Shown here: one piece after another, positions 27,294 to 36,308 of the stretch
Position numbering within the stretch: the stretch's first letter is position 1
Layout of the letters: every line of letters begins with the position of its first letter
DNA from: Sulfurovum sp.
Lineage (GTDB): Bacteria > Campylobacterota > Campylobacteria > Campylobacterales > Sulfurovaceae
Direction of reading: 5' to 3'
Length of the DNA stretch: 64,000 bases
NCBI GenBank assembly: GCA_024637255.1
Contig: JAGXFO010000009.1
Coordinates: 124,001-188,000 of the forward strand
Program-made: the position numbers and the translations under genes
Notes under the pieces: generated by a model
What the model saw: the letters and a program-made list of their open reading frames with translations, nothing else
Database searches by the model: none
What the model was told of the DNA's origin: nothing

Positions 27294-27476
27294 CTAGATG
27301 CCCTCTATTACTCGGGCTTCAAAACGTACCAGCGCTTCACCTGAAAATCTGAAAAATAGTTCTATGGGACGACAGCAAACTTCGCAGTCTTCGGTGTAAT
27401 CCGAAGTTTCTTCTGTAGGGTCTAAAATCATTGATATGCGCTCCCAACAATAAGGACAGGTAAAAAAATGTTCCAC
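27294..27476 (-). CDS. CPXCG-motif cysteine-rich small protein
   Basis: A 60-residue protein with two cysteine pairs, FTCPYCWERI and EDCEVCCRPIELFF, matching the CPXCG cysteine-rich family. It is probably a zinc ribbon of unknown function. In the first motif the residue after Cys is Trp rather than Gly. The start is a GTG overlapping the stop of the small membrane protein gene by one base, so the two are translationally coupled. Confidence 0.78.
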   Translation of the reverse strand: MEHFFTCPYCWERISMILDPTEETSDYTEDCEVCCRPIELFFRFSGEALVRFEARVIEGI

Positions 27477-27697
27477 TAAGCACCTTTCTTTTTAAATAAA
27501 TGGATAAACCAATCAGTCATTTTGCATCCGTTTGTACTGCAAACTTGCTTGCCATTTCTTACGGCGATGATGTTACGAACAAGCAATAAGGTAAACCCCA
27601 AGGCGATAATAAGCTGTACGGCTCCAGCCATGTACTGATGTTGAATGAAGCTTTGTATGCATAGTCCGAACATGACAAGTGCAACTATAAGACACAT
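27476..27697 (-). CDS. Small two-helix membrane protein
   Basis: The product has 73 residues and two hydrophobic segments (LIVALVMFGLCIQSF and AGAVQLIIALGFTLLLVRNI), then a short tail with KQVCSTNGCKMTDWFIHLFK. AAGGA precedes the ATG. I do not recognise it. The tail's two cysteines and the downstream cysteine-rich protein suggest a shared metal or redox role, but that is guesswork. Confidence 0.6.
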   Translation of the reverse strand: MCLIVALVMFGLCIQSFIQHQYMAGAVQLIIALGFTLLLVRNIIAVRNGKQVCSTNGCKMTDWFIHLFKKKGA

Positions 27698-27768
27698 GGT
27701 AAAATCCTTGGCAATTTTTAAGTAAGTGATTGTACTATACTTCTTCTATTGATAGTATAAGGATTTTT

Positions 27769-29040
27769 ATGTCAGGCATTATAAAGCATTTTCAAACACT
27801 CACTCAGATACCACACTGCAGTAAAGAAGCAGACAAATTATTGGATTTTTTAGTCTCTTTTGCAAAAGAGAGAGGGTATATAGTAGAAGTGGATGAAGTG
27901 AAAAATATCTTTATCTATAGGGGCACACCGTTACTTTGCCTTCAAGCGCATTATGATATGGTCTGCATGGGCAAGGCGCCGGTTTTGGAAACTTATGTGC
28001 AAGACGGTTGGATGAAAGCCAAAGATGCTTCTTTGGGCGCAGATAATGGTATAGGTATAGCGATGATGATGCAGCTCATCGATGAAAATGCAGAACTGGA
28101 GTTTTTACTGACTTCAGACGAAGAGGTGGGACTCATAGGCGCAAATGAAGTGGCTTTTGCACTCAAGAGCAAGTATATGCTAAACCTTGATAGTGAAGAT
28201 GAAGCAGAGGTCTACATAGGATGTGCGGGCGGAGTGGATATTACTGCAACTAAACAAGATATCTATATAGAGGGGAAAGGCATCTGTTATGAAGTTGCAG
28301 TGAAAGGTTTGGCAGGCGGTCACTCGGGTGTGGACATAGATAAGGGTATTCCTTCGGCCATTAAAGTGTTGGGTGAATATTTGTATAGTAACGCCATCAC
28401 ACAGCTGGCAAGCATGTATGCGGGCGAGCGTCGTAATTCTATTCCGGCCAATGCGGTAGCCATAGTGTATAGTGAAATAGGTTTGAAAAGTACAGAAATG
28501 GTGAAGGTGCGTGAATTGGATGAAGCACCCAAAGTGTTGAGCGAGGGCGAAAAAACGATAGCCATGATACATACTTTCAGGCAGGGTGTACATGCACAAA
28601 ATGAAGCACTTGGTATTCCTGATGTGAGCATCAATCTAGCTATTATCACCACAGATGAAAAAGGTGGGATTCTGATAGAAAACAGTGCCAGAGCCATGGA
28701 TGCCAAAAAGTTAGAAAACCTTTCAAAAAAAACGTTAGATTTTTTTAAAGCGTATGCTTTTGAGACCACACTCGAAGATAAGTATCCTGCCTGGAAGCCA
28801 GATATCAGTGACTTTACAAATCTTGTAAGCAAAGAGATGAAAGCAGTGTTTGGAACAACGAAGATGATGGCCATACACGCAGGACTTGAATGCGGGGTAA
28901 TAGCAGAAAAATATCCTGCTATGAAATTTGCTTCCATTGGACCGACCATACGCTATCCGCACTCTACAAGAGAAATGGTTCACCTAGAATCTGTAGAACG
29001 TACATTTGAAGTAGTTCAGAAAATAATAAGATCCGTTTGA
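27769..29040 (+). CDS. pepD: Aminoacyl-histidine dipeptidase (M20 family, PepD-like)
   Basis: The ATG at 27769 is preferred because TAAGGA lies just upstream; the open frame starts 13 codons earlier without a binding site. The product has about 423 residues. It has a di-zinc M20 peptidase pattern: CLQAHYDMVCMG (His/Asp), KDASLGADNGIGIAMMM, LTSDEEVGLIGANEV with the catalytic Glu, GGHSGVDIDKGIPSAIK and AIHAGLECGVIAEKYP late. Enzymes of this type cleave Xaa-His and other dipeptides in the cytoplasm. Confidence 0.9.
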   Translation: MSGIIKHFQTLTQIPHCSKEADKLLDFLVSFAKERGYIVEVDEVKNIFIYRGTPLLCLQAHYDMVCMGKAPVLETYVQDGWMKAKDASLGADNGIGIAMMMQLIDENAELEFLLTSDEEVGLIGANEVAFALKSKYMLNLDSEDEAEVYIGCAGGVDITATKQDIYIEGKGICYEVAVKGLAGGHSGVDIDKGIPSAIKVLGEYLYSNAITQLASMYAGERRNSIPANAVAIVYSEIGLKSTEMVKVRELDEAPKVLSEGEKTIAMIHTFRQGVHAQNEALGIPDVSINLAIITTDEKGGILIENSARAMDAKKLENLSKKTLDFFKAYAFETTLEDKYPAWKPDISDFTNLVSKEMKAVFGTTKMMAIHAGLECGVIAEKYPAMKFASIGPTIRYPHSTREMVHLESVERTFEVVQKIIRSV

Positions 29041-29134
29041 ATATAGACCATGAAGAGAAAGAAAATGCGAACATCAACTTGCACCATGATTCTGAGATTG
29101 TCAAACGGTACTCCAGATGCTATCAGGGTGAAAA

Positions 29135-29809
29135 TCAGACTTTAAATGTCTGTGTTGTTTTGCAGTGCGCTTTCATAAAGCACTCTTCACACTCAGGGCT
29201 GAGCGCCTTACATTTGTATCTGCCAAAAAGCACCATTGCTTGATGGAGCAGGTGCAGTTGGGTCTTAAATTTTTTACTTAACTCTTCTTCACATTTTACA
29301 GCTGTTTTGGCATCACTCAGACCTAAGCGGTGTGCCACTCTGTATACATGAGTATCTACAGCCATGAGATTGGCTCCGGTATATTCTATCATGACGACAT
29401 TGGCTGTTTTTTGTCCCACACCGGCAAGCTTGACAAGTTCATCACGTTCAAGGGGTATCTCATTATCATAATTCTCCACAACAGATTGTGCCATTGCGAT
29501 AAGGTTCTTGGCTTTATTGTTGAAAAAGGAACAGGTATTAATGTAGGATTTGACTTTGTCCAGATCGGCATTGGCCAAAGATACGGGATTAGGGTAGGCT
29601 TCAAAAAGTGCAGGAGTAATAATATTGACGCGTTTGTCGGTACATTGTGCAGAAAGCATAACAGAGATGAGTAGTTCATAGAGATTACGATATTCCAACT
29701 CAGTGACCGAGTCCGGATAGTGTTCAAGAAAAATATTCTTAATCTCTTCTATCCCTTTTTTTGTAGCTTTTTTTATTTTTTTTGGATTTTGTTCTGCTTT
29801 TTTCATCAA
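29135..29809 (-). CDS. nth: Endonuclease III
   Basis: The product has 224 residues. The helix-hairpin-helix reads VKLAGVGQKTANVVMI, with the catalytic Lys in GVGQKTA and the catalytic Asp in LMAVDTHVYRVAHRLG. The 4Fe-4S cluster cysteines have the standard C-x6-C-x2-C-x5-C spacing in CKALSPECEECFMKAHC. It is a base-excision glycosylase/AP lyase for oxidised pyrimidines. It is convergent with pepD (94-bp gap without a clear terminator) and divergent from the SurA-like pair. Confidence 0.96.
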   Translation of the reverse strand: MMKKAEQNPKKIKKATKKGIEEIKNIFLEHYPDSVTELEYRNLYELLISVMLSAQCTDKRVNIITPALFEAYPNPVSLANADLDKVKSYINTCSFFNNKAKNLIAMAQSVVENYDNEIPLERDELVKLAGVGQKTANVVMIEYTGANLMAVDTHVYRVAHRLGLSDAKTAVKCEEELSKKFKTQLHLLHQAMVLFGRYKCKALSPECEECFMKAHCKTTQTFKV

Positions 29810-29920
29810 TAGATACCTTTGTCTAATCTAATTAAGAATAAAATATTACCACATTAATAAATGATTTACCCAAGAGGGATATACTGCCTCTTAAATTTAA
29901 GTAATCAAGGACTATTCAAA

Positions 29921-30769
29921 ATGTTAAAACTAGCAAAAACTTCACTACTTGCTGTTGCTGTCATGGCTTCATCTGTAGTAGCATCAGACATACTCGCAAC
30001 AGTAAATGGAAAAAGTATCACTAAAGCAGATGCGCAGGCATTTGTTTCTGCTGCGGCACCTAACGCAAATTTTATGCAACTTACTCCGCAAGAGCAAAAA
30101 ATGGTCGCTGACAGATTGGTAGAAAAAGAACTTTTCACTGAACTTGCAGCCAAAGAAGATTTTGATAAAAAACCTGAATTTCAAAGAAATATGGAAAAAT
30201 TAAAAAATGAACTTCTTGTCAATATGTGGATGAAAACACAAATGGACAGTATTGTAGTAAGCGACAGCGAAGCAAAAGAGTTTTATGAAAAAAACAGCGC
30301 AAAGTTTATGCAAGAGGATTCAATGCATGCAAGACATATCTTGATGGAAAATGAAAAAGATGCACAAGATATGATTGTGATACTAAAGCCGCTTAAAGGC
30401 GAAGCGCTAAAAGAAAAGTTCATTGAACTAGCTAAAACAAAATCAACAGGTCCTTCTGGTCCAAAAGGTGGAGATCTCGGAACATTTGCCAAAAGTCAGA
30501 TGGTTCCAGAGTTTTCAGAAGCAGCATGGGCACTTGAAAATGGTCAAATCACAACAAAACCTGTTAAAACACAGTTTGGCTACCATGTCATTTACCTTGA
30601 GACAAAAACACCGGCAAAACCTACTTCTTATGATGAAGTGAAAGATAAAATTCTTACGATGCTTAAACAGCAACAGTTTACTGTCAAGATAGCAGAAATA
30701 GCTAAAGAACTTAAAAGTAAAGCTAAAATTGTAGATATGTTACCAGATGTAAACGCTACAAAAAAGTAA
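29921..30769 (+). CDS. Periplasmic parvulin-type peptidyl-prolyl isomerase (SurA/PpiC-like)
   Basis: I chose the ATG at 29921 (AAGG ten bases upstream), giving about 282 residues with a signal peptide (KLAKTSLLAVAVMASSVVAS). An N-terminal SurA-like helical domain (DILATVNGKSITKADAQAFV) is followed by a parvulin domain (MHARHILMENEKDAQDMI, GPKGGDLGTFAKSQMVPEF, TQFGYHVIYLE). Such proteins assist folding of outer-membrane and periplasmic proteins; the family includes Campylobacter PEB4/CBF2. The next gene encodes a related protein without the parvulin domain. Confidence 0.88.
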   Translation: MLKLAKTSLLAVAVMASSVVASDILATVNGKSITKADAQAFVSAAAPNANFMQLTPQEQKMVADRLVEKELFTELAAKEDFDKKPEFQRNMEKLKNELLVNMWMKTQMDSIVVSDSEAKEFYEKNSAKFMQEDSMHARHILMENEKDAQDMIVILKPLKGEALKEKFIELAKTKSTGPSGPKGGDLGTFAKSQMVPEFSEAAWALENGQITTKPVKTQFGYHVIYLETKTPAKPTSYDEVKDKILTMLKQQQFTVKIAEIAKELKSKAKIVDMLPDVNATKK

Positions 30770-30798
30770 TCCTAAATGATTAATAGAGGGAAGATAGT

Positions 30799-31842
30799 AT
30801 GAAGAAATTTTTTATTCTTTTGGGGATATCATTTGGTTTATTTCAAAGTTCAGCATATGCTGATGCTTTAAAAAATTCTTTGACAAATATGTTGAATGAA
30901 AAAGAAGATCCATCATCCATGGTGAATCTTGGAGGCATTAGCCTCAATGAAAAACCAAAAGCTGCTCCACAGAATATAAAAACAAGACCAGGCACAGCAG
31001 TGATTGCTACCGTGAATGATCATAAGATTATCAAAAAAGAGGCAGACAGTTACCTCAAACAGCGTACAAAGGGGAAGGTGACAGATTTTGATTACTTACC
31101 CCCTGAGCAACGTAAAAGACTGGTTCAAGAGTTGTCTCTTCCTATCCTTGTGACGGATTCAGCCAAAAAACAACTATCTGAAGAAGAAAAAGAGATGCTC
31201 TATACGCGTGCCTGGATGCGAAAAGAAGCGCTTAAGATGAACATCACCGATGAGCAGGTGATGGGAGTATATAACGGCTTGACACATGAGGCAAGAGAAA
31301 ACAATAGTACCGCAGCTATTCCCCCCTTCGATACTATAAAAGATAGGCTTAAAATTCAAATGCTTGAGAAAGCTTTGGTTGCCAATCTTATGAAAGACGT
31401 AGATATAAAAGTAGAAGATTCAGGAGTCGCAGGTACTGTGAATGGTATGGCTATTACTTTTGAAGAATCAAACAAAGCACTTGAGAAACTTACAAAAGGT
31501 CAAATGACTTGGGAAAAACTTCCCGCGGATGGCAAAAAACAACTCATTGAAATGTTGGCCCCGGCTAAATTGATGACATTAGAATCAAAAAAAAGCTTAA
31601 CAGTCAAAGAAAAAGAAGAAGCATCTGCAAGTTTCTGGATGCAGAAAGAAATGTCAAAAACGGAAATTTCTGATAAAGAAGCACAAGATACCTATAATAA
31701 AATGAAAAAAGCAACAAAAAATGCAAAGAGTAGCAAAGAAATACCAGCATTTGAAGCAGCGAAAAATAGGATCAAAATGCAATTAGCACAAGAAAAAGTA
31801 GTGACTGCATTGATGAAAAATGCAAAAATAAACGTAAAATAA
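30799..31842 (+). CDS. Periplasmic protein with two SurA-N-like repeats and no isomerase domain
   Basis: The product has 347 residues with a signal peptide (KKFFILLGISFGLFQSSAYA). After a linker it has two copies of one module. The first begins IATVNDHKIIKKEADSYLKQ (about residues 69-205) and the second begins AGTVNGMAITFEESNKALEK (about 206-347). In each the order is ATVN/GTVN, then LPPEQRKRLVQ or LPADGKKQLIE, then a W-M-K/Q-E stretch (RAWMRKEALKM, SFWMQKEMSKT), ending with (P)x(F)xxxKxRxKxQ. The module matches the N-terminal domain of the upstream isomerase. It lacks any parvulin motif. It is probably a holdase chaperone or a partner of the upstream protein; this is inference. Confidence 0.72.
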   Translation: MKKFFILLGISFGLFQSSAYADALKNSLTNMLNEKEDPSSMVNLGGISLNEKPKAAPQNIKTRPGTAVIATVNDHKIIKKEADSYLKQRTKGKVTDFDYLPPEQRKRLVQELSLPILVTDSAKKQLSEEEKEMLYTRAWMRKEALKMNITDEQVMGVYNGLTHEARENNSTAAIPPFDTIKDRLKIQMLEKALVANLMKDVDIKVEDSGVAGTVNGMAITFEESNKALEKLTKGQMTWEKLPADGKKQLIEMLAPAKLMTLESKKSLTVKEKEEASASFWMQKEMSKTEISDKEAQDTYNKMKKATKNAKSSKEIPAFEAAKNRIKMQLAQEKVVTALMKNAKINVK

Positions 31843-31865
31843 TTCCATAAACAAGGAAGAGTTAA

Positions 31866-32939
31866 ATGCCGACAAAAGTTCTAGATGTCATCAGTGCAGG
31901 TGTAGTGACTGGAGATGACCTTCAGAAATTATTTAAAATTGCAAAAGAAGAGAGTTTCGCACTTCCTGCTGTTAATGTAGTAAGCACAGCTTCTATCAAT
32001 GCAGTGCTTGAAGCGGCTAAAAATGTAAATTCTCCTGTTATTGTTCAGTTTTCTAATGGCGGCGGAGCTTATTATGCAGGACAAGGATTGCCTTCTGGTA
32101 TAGGCGCTATTTTGGGAACCATCTCTGGTGCGAAACACGTACATACCGTAGCAAATGCCTATGGTGTGCCTGTAGTGCTTCACACCGACCATGCTGCTAG
32201 AAAGTTGCTTCCTTGGATTGATGCATTACTAGATGCAAGCGAAGAACATTATAAAGCCCATGGTATCCCTCTGTTTTCTTCTCATATGATTGACCTTTCT
32301 GAAGAGCCTATCGAAGAAAATATTGCTACATGTAAAGTTTATTTGGAACGTATGTCTAAAATGGGTATGACACTTGAGATTGAACTTGGTGTTACGGGTG
32401 GTGAAGAAGACGGTGTAGATAATACAGATGTAGATAATTCGCTATTGTATACGCAGCCTGAAGAAGTGGCTTATGCTTATGAAGAACTCATGAAAGTGTC
32501 CGATAGGTTTACGATAGCCGCATCATTTGGAAACGTGCATGGTGTGTATAAGCCAGGTAATGTTAGTCTTACTCCAAAAATATTGGACAACTCGCAAAAG
32601 TACATTGAAGAAAAATTCAACACAGGTACCAAGCCAGTTGATTTTGTTTTTCATGGTGGTTCAGGTTCAGAACTTGAAGACATTCGTGAGGCCATCTCTT
32701 ATGGCGCTGTTAAGATGAATATTGACACAGATACGCAGTGGGCATTCTGGGATGGTGCAAGAGGGTATATAAATAAACACAAAGACTATTTGCAGAGCCA
32801 GATAGGCAACCCTGAAGGTGAAGATAAGCCAAACAAAAGTCACTATGATCCGCGTAAATGGCTAAGAGCAGCAGAGCTTTCTATGGCAGCAAGACTTGAA
32901 AAAGCATTTGATGATTTGAACTGCTTAAATAGAAACTAA
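31866..32939 (+). CDS. fba: Class II fructose-bisphosphate aldolase
   Basis: The product has 357 residues. Zinc ligands and catalytic Asp are in VVLHTDHAARKLLPWIDALL, followed by GIPLFSSHMIDLSEE, TLEIELGVTGGEEDGVDN, FGNVHGVYKPGNV and VFHGGSGSELEDIREA. It cleaves fructose 1,6-bisphosphate in glycolysis and gluconeogenesis; in an autotroph it also serves sugar synthesis. AAGGAAGAG precedes the ATG. Confidence 0.96.
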   Translation: MPTKVLDVISAGVVTGDDLQKLFKIAKEESFALPAVNVVSTASINAVLEAAKNVNSPVIVQFSNGGGAYYAGQGLPSGIGAILGTISGAKHVHTVANAYGVPVVLHTDHAARKLLPWIDALLDASEEHYKAHGIPLFSSHMIDLSEEPIEENIATCKVYLERMSKMGMTLEIELGVTGGEEDGVDNTDVDNSLLYTQPEEVAYAYEELMKVSDRFTIAASFGNVHGVYKPGNVSLTPKILDNSQKYIEEKFNTGTKPVDFVFHGGSGSELEDIREAISYGAVKMNIDTDTQWAFWDGARGYINKHKDYLQSQIGNPEGEDKPNKSHYDPRKWLRAAELSMAARLEKAFDDLNCLNRN

Positions 32940-32942
32940 TAT

Positions 32943-32965
32943 ATTCCCGTGTTCGGTATGGGAAT
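32943..32965 (+). terminator. Hairpin after fba with a TTCG loop
   Basis: ATTCCCGTG and the matching TATGGGAAT form a stem of about 9 pairs (some G-T) closed by a stable TTCG loop, three bases after the fba stop. No T run follows, and the next start is 7 bases away, so it may be a processing or attenuating hairpin rather than a full stop. Confidence 0.5.
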
Positions 32966-32971
32966 CTACAT

Positions 32972-33844
32972 ATGCAAACTTTAAATCTCCCCTCTCCTAT
33001 AGAATTTATAACATTTGAAGGCCACACTTTTTTTCTAAAAAGAGATGACCTCATTCATCCGGATTTCTCTGGCAATAAAGCACGTAAATTTTACTATTAT
33101 CTTCGAAATGATTTTCCCAATATTCGCTCAATAGTCTCCTACGGTTCAGCACAGTCCAATGCAATGTACTCACTCTCCGTGTTGGCTAGAATGAAAGGGT
33201 GGAAATTTGAGTATTTTGTCGACCATGTGGCTGATTATTTGAAGGAGCATCCCCAGGGGAACTATAAAGGTGCTATTGATAATGGCATGACGCTTAAAGA
33301 AAAAAATCCAGATAGAGATAAGTTTGGGCATGACATACTTTTTGTGGAAGAGGGTGGACGACAAAAAGAGGCTGAGTTCGGGATTAAATTATTGGCAGGT
33401 GAGATACAAAAATGGCAGGAAAAGAATAGATTGGACACTTTAAATATTTTTTTACCCTCGGGAACAGGTACAACAGCACTTTTTTTACAAAAGAATCTTC
33501 CTGCAAACAGTGTGTATACTACAGCATGCGTAGGAGATAAAACTTATTTAATGAAACAATTTTTAGCACTGGAAGAGAATGAAAATCATCATCCAACCAT
33601 ATTAAGCCTAGATAAAAAACACCATTTTGGAAAACTTTATAAAGAAAACTATAGAATTTGGCTAAAATTACAGCAACAAACGGGAGTAGATTTTGATCTG
33701 CTTTATGATCCATTGGGATGGCGTGTGTTGCTTGAGCATCCTGAGATTTTTTCAAAGCCTACGTTATACATCCATCAAGGAGGTGTGTTAGGCAATGAGA
33801 GTATGCTCCCAAGATATGAACGAAAATATAAGGAGTTATTGTGA
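32972..33844 (+). CDS. PLP-dependent enzyme of the ACC deaminase/D-cysteine desulfhydrase family
   Basis: The product has 290 residues. FFLKRDDLIHPDFSGNKARK holds the PLP lysine motif (SGNKARK). It is followed by SIVSYGSAQSNAMYSLSVLA, the phosphate-type loop PSGTGTTALFLQ and a late IHQGGVLGNESML. The family includes 1-aminocyclopropane-1-carboxylate deaminase and D-cysteine desulfhydrase; substrate cannot be told from this. Its stop overlaps the hisD start by four bases (GTGA). Confidence 0.8.
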   Translation: MQTLNLPSPIEFITFEGHTFFLKRDDLIHPDFSGNKARKFYYYLRNDFPNIRSIVSYGSAQSNAMYSLSVLARMKGWKFEYFVDHVADYLKEHPQGNYKGAIDNGMTLKEKNPDRDKFGHDILFVEEGGRQKEAEFGIKLLAGEIQKWQEKNRLDTLNIFLPSGTGTTALFLQKNLPANSVYTTACVGDKTYLMKQFLALEENENHHPTILSLDKKHHFGKLYKENYRIWLKLQQQTGVDFDLLYDPLGWRVLLEHPEIFSKPTLYIHQGGVLGNESMLPRYERKYKELL

Positions 33845-35133
33845 AAATATTTTACAGTTGTGATGATACGTTTGAGGATAATTTTAATGAGCTTTTAGCA
33901 CGAGGGAAAATGGATATAGAGGGTGTAACAGGTATTGTATCAGGTTTACTCAAGGAGATACAAACTGAAGGAAATACAGCACTTAAGGCACAGATTGCCA
34001 AGTTTGATAGATGGGAACCAAAAGATGATGCTGAACTTTTAGTTTCAACGGATGATATGGCCCAAGCGTATAAAAATATAGATTCTGAACTTCGTGACGC
34101 ACTTCACTTGGCTTATGATCGCATAGAGTCGTACCACCAAAAGCTTATGCCCAAAACTTGGATGGATACCGAAGCCAATGGCAACATCTTGGGCCAAAAG
34201 GTTACAGCAGTAGATAGAGCTGGACTTTATATACCTGGTGGAAAAGCGGCCTATCCTTCCTCACTTCTAATGAATGTTATTCCTGCGCAAGTAGCAGGAG
34301 TTCAGGAGATTATTGTTTGTACGCCTGCACCAGATAATGAGCTCAATGAATTGCTGCTTGCAGCCTGCCATCTCTGTAAAGTGACGCAAGTTTTTAAAGT
34401 GGGCGGCGCATCTGCTATCGGTGCGATGGCATACGGTACTGAAACCATACCTAAAGTGGATGTTATCACGGGACCAGGAAACATCTTTGTGGCTACTGCT
34501 AAAAAGTTAGTGTATGGCGAAGTCAATATAGATATGATTGCAGGACCATCAGAGATAGGTATACTTGCCGATGAAACAGGTAGGGAAGACTATATAGCCA
34601 TAGACCTTTTAAGCCAGGCAGAGCATGATGAGATGGCAAGTTCTATACTGATTACCACAGATGGCGAGTTAGCAAATAGAGTAAGTGATAAGGTTGAAGA
34701 GTACCTGGGCACTCTTTCTCGTGAAAAGATAGCAAGAAAGTCCATAGAAGAGAGAGGAGCCATTATTGTGACTTCTACTATGCAGGAAGCTATAGACCTT
34801 ATGAACGAGATAGCGCCAGAGCATCTCGAAATTATTACAGAGGATCCTATGTCTTTGCTTGATAGCATCAAGCATGCAGGGGCAATTTTTCTAGGCGAGA
34901 ATACACCTGAGCCCATAGGTGACTATGTTGCAGGGCCTAATCATACACTCCCTACGGGAGGTACAGCAAAGTTTTACTCACCATTAAGTGTTGAGAACTT
35001 TTTGAAAAGATCATCGATTATTTCTATGTCCAAAAAAGGGATGCAGGAGATTGGTGGACCTTGCGCTATGATAGCACATACCGAAGGCTTGACTGCACAC
35101 GAAGAGAGTGTTCGTATTAGACTCAGGGACTAA
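33841..35133 (+). CDS. hisD: Histidinol dehydrogenase
   Basis: A GTG start overlaps the preceding stop. The product has 430 residues. Family blocks are VDRAGLYIPGGKAAYPSSLL, FKVGGASAIGAMAYGTETIP, KVDVITGPGNIFVATAKK, IAGPSEIGILAD, LLSQAEHDEMASSILIT and ENTPEPIGDYVAGPNHTLPT, with the catalytic Glu-His pair in LMNEIAPEHLEI. It catalyses the last two steps of histidine synthesis. No other his gene is in this window. Confidence 0.96.
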   Translation: MKIFYSCDDTFEDNFNELLARGKMDIEGVTGIVSGLLKEIQTEGNTALKAQIAKFDRWEPKDDAELLVSTDDMAQAYKNIDSELRDALHLAYDRIESYHQKLMPKTWMDTEANGNILGQKVTAVDRAGLYIPGGKAAYPSSLLMNVIPAQVAGVQEIIVCTPAPDNELNELLLAACHLCKVTQVFKVGGASAIGAMAYGTETIPKVDVITGPGNIFVATAKKLVYGEVNIDMIAGPSEIGILADETGREDYIAIDLLSQAEHDEMASSILITTDGELANRVSDKVEEYLGTLSREKIARKSIEERGAIIVTSTMQEAIDLMNEIAPEHLEIITEDPMSLLDSIKHAGAIFLGENTPEPIGDYVAGPNHTLPTGGTAKFYSPLSVENFLKRSSIISMSKKGMQEIGGPCAMIAHTEGLTAHEESVRIRLRD

Positions 35134-35180
35134 TCCTCTATTTCTTTTGATTAAAACATTTCGTTAAAAGGAGTAAGGCA

Positions 35181-35801
35181 ATGAGATATTGGTATCGTTG
35201 GATACTGGGTTTCTTGGGAATTTTAACCGCTATATTTATTGCGTTTACTCTTTACCTTAAACATGGCTCTTCAACATATTATGATTATGGTGTGGATAAA
35301 ACAGAGTTGTCATTTTTTCAGAAGATGTTCGTTCAACCAAAAAATGATTATACTTTATATGACTTTGGGACAGTTTTGTATGCTCAAGATGTGAATAGTT
35401 CAAATACAATTGATTACACAAAGTTTAGAGTTGTTTTACATCATTTGATGAGCCCGGAGTTAGGCCATCAGCACAAGGGCAAGTACTTGTCTCAAATAAG
35501 CTTTTTCAATTTGCCTGTCAGTGAGTATGCAAAGGTAAATTTTAATACCCTTCAGCTTGTTCATAAAAAAATGAATGGCGAGATATTGGTGCCAGAAATA
35601 AGTTACGACAATCGTAATTATAATGGACAAACAGGCGGTGTTGGCCCTCTTTCGTATAGTAAGGTCTATCACTATGAAACATTGCCTGAAAACTTACGGG
35701 AATATGTCTATTTGGAATTGACTATTGATGGGGTAACGCATAAAATTGAACAAGAATTTAAAATAAAAAAAGCAAAACATCGATACTACTTTCATAAATA
35801 G
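35181..35801 (+). CDS. Membrane-anchored protein of unknown function
   Basis: The product has 206 residues with one N-terminal helix (WILGFLGILTAIFIAFTLYL) and a mostly beta-rich extracytoplasmic domain (TLYDFGTVLYAQDVNSS, YLELTIDGVTHKIEQEFKI). AAAAGGAG lies upstream of the ATG at 35181. I recognise no family. It is the last gene before the convergent tRNA array. Confidence 0.6.
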   Translation: MRYWYRWILGFLGILTAIFIAFTLYLKHGSSTYYDYGVDKTELSFFQKMFVQPKNDYTLYDFGTVLYAQDVNSSNTIDYTKFRVVLHHLMSPELGHQHKGKYLSQISFFNLPVSEYAKVNFNTLQLVHKKMNGEILVPEISYDNRNYNGQTGGVGPLSYSKVYHYETLPENLREYVYLELTIDGVTHKIEQEFKIKKAKHRYYFHK

Positions 35802-35897
35802 AAGTAATAAGCAGGGCATTGGGATGACTAAAATATATTGTTGCTTAGGCGTGTGAACTAAAGTTATGATTCAAAGTGATAAAAAATATAGGAGAAA

Positions 35898-35974
35898 TGG
35901 CGCGGTGGACGAGACTCGAACTCGCGACCCCCTGCGTGACAGGCAGGTATTCTAACCAACTGAACTACCACCGC
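35898..35974 (-). tRNA. tRNA-Asp (anticodon GTC), copy 2
   Basis: The 77-nt cloverleaf has acceptor GCGGTGG/CCACCGC, anticodon stem CCTGC/GCAGG with loop CTGTCAC (GTC), T-arm GTTCGAGTC, and an encoded CCA. It is identical to the copy at 36399-36475. It is last in the transcribed array, with no clear terminator after it. Confidence 0.97.
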
Positions 35975-35993
35975 ATACCAAAATGACGTAAAA

Positions 35994-36061
35994 TGAACAA
36001 AGTTCCTCTTTACTACGCTAACGCTGTGTTGTCTTCAACAGACTGTTCACGCACTAGTGCT
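35994..36061 (-). repeat. Inverted spacer element, copy B
   Basis: This lies in the Val-Asp spacer. Its reverse complement matches 36527-36595 at 54 of 69 aligned columns with one gap. Both copies end in GAAC-N3-GTTC, and both contain TGAAGA, CAG-GTTA and CGTA-TAAAGA blocks. The copies are in opposite orientation although the flanking tRNAs are in the same orientation. Confidence 0.8.
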
Positions 36062-36102
36062 TTAAAAAACGGGTTATCGTTTTAGTGTATGACATATTGT
36101 CA

Positions 36103-36178
36103 TGGTGGTCCCTGCAAGACTCGAACTTGCGACATCTACCTTGTAAGGGTAGCGCTCTACCAACTGAGCTAAGAGACC
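36103..36178 (-). tRNA. tRNA-Val (anticodon TAC), copy 2
   Basis: The 76-nt cloverleaf has acceptor GGTCTCT/AGGGACC, anticodon stem CTACC/GGTAG with loop CTTACAA (TAC), and an encoded ACCA end. It is identical to 36612-36687. Confidence 0.97.
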
Positions 36179-36200
36179 TTTGTGTGTTGTTTGTAAACTT

Positions 36201-36276
36201 TGGCGACCCCTAAAGGATTTGAACCTCTGTTTTTACGTTGAAAACGTAATATCCTTGGCCACTAGATGAAAGGGTC
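36201..36276 (-). tRNA. tRNA-Glu (anticodon TTC)
   Basis: The 76-nt cloverleaf has acceptor GACCCTT/AGGGGTC, anticodon stem TTACG/CGTAA with loop TTTTCAA (TTC), and an encoded GCCA end. It is the only single-copy tRNA of the array and sits between Lys and Val of the second block. Confidence 0.96.
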
Positions 36277-36308
36277 ATCAGATACTATAAACATAAAATA
36301 GTTAAAAG

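Noticed and set aside
29037..29243. A 68-codon plus-strand open frame after pepD
   Set aside because: It starts on the pepD stop with a TTG, has no ribosome-binding site, and more than half of it lies antisense inside nth.
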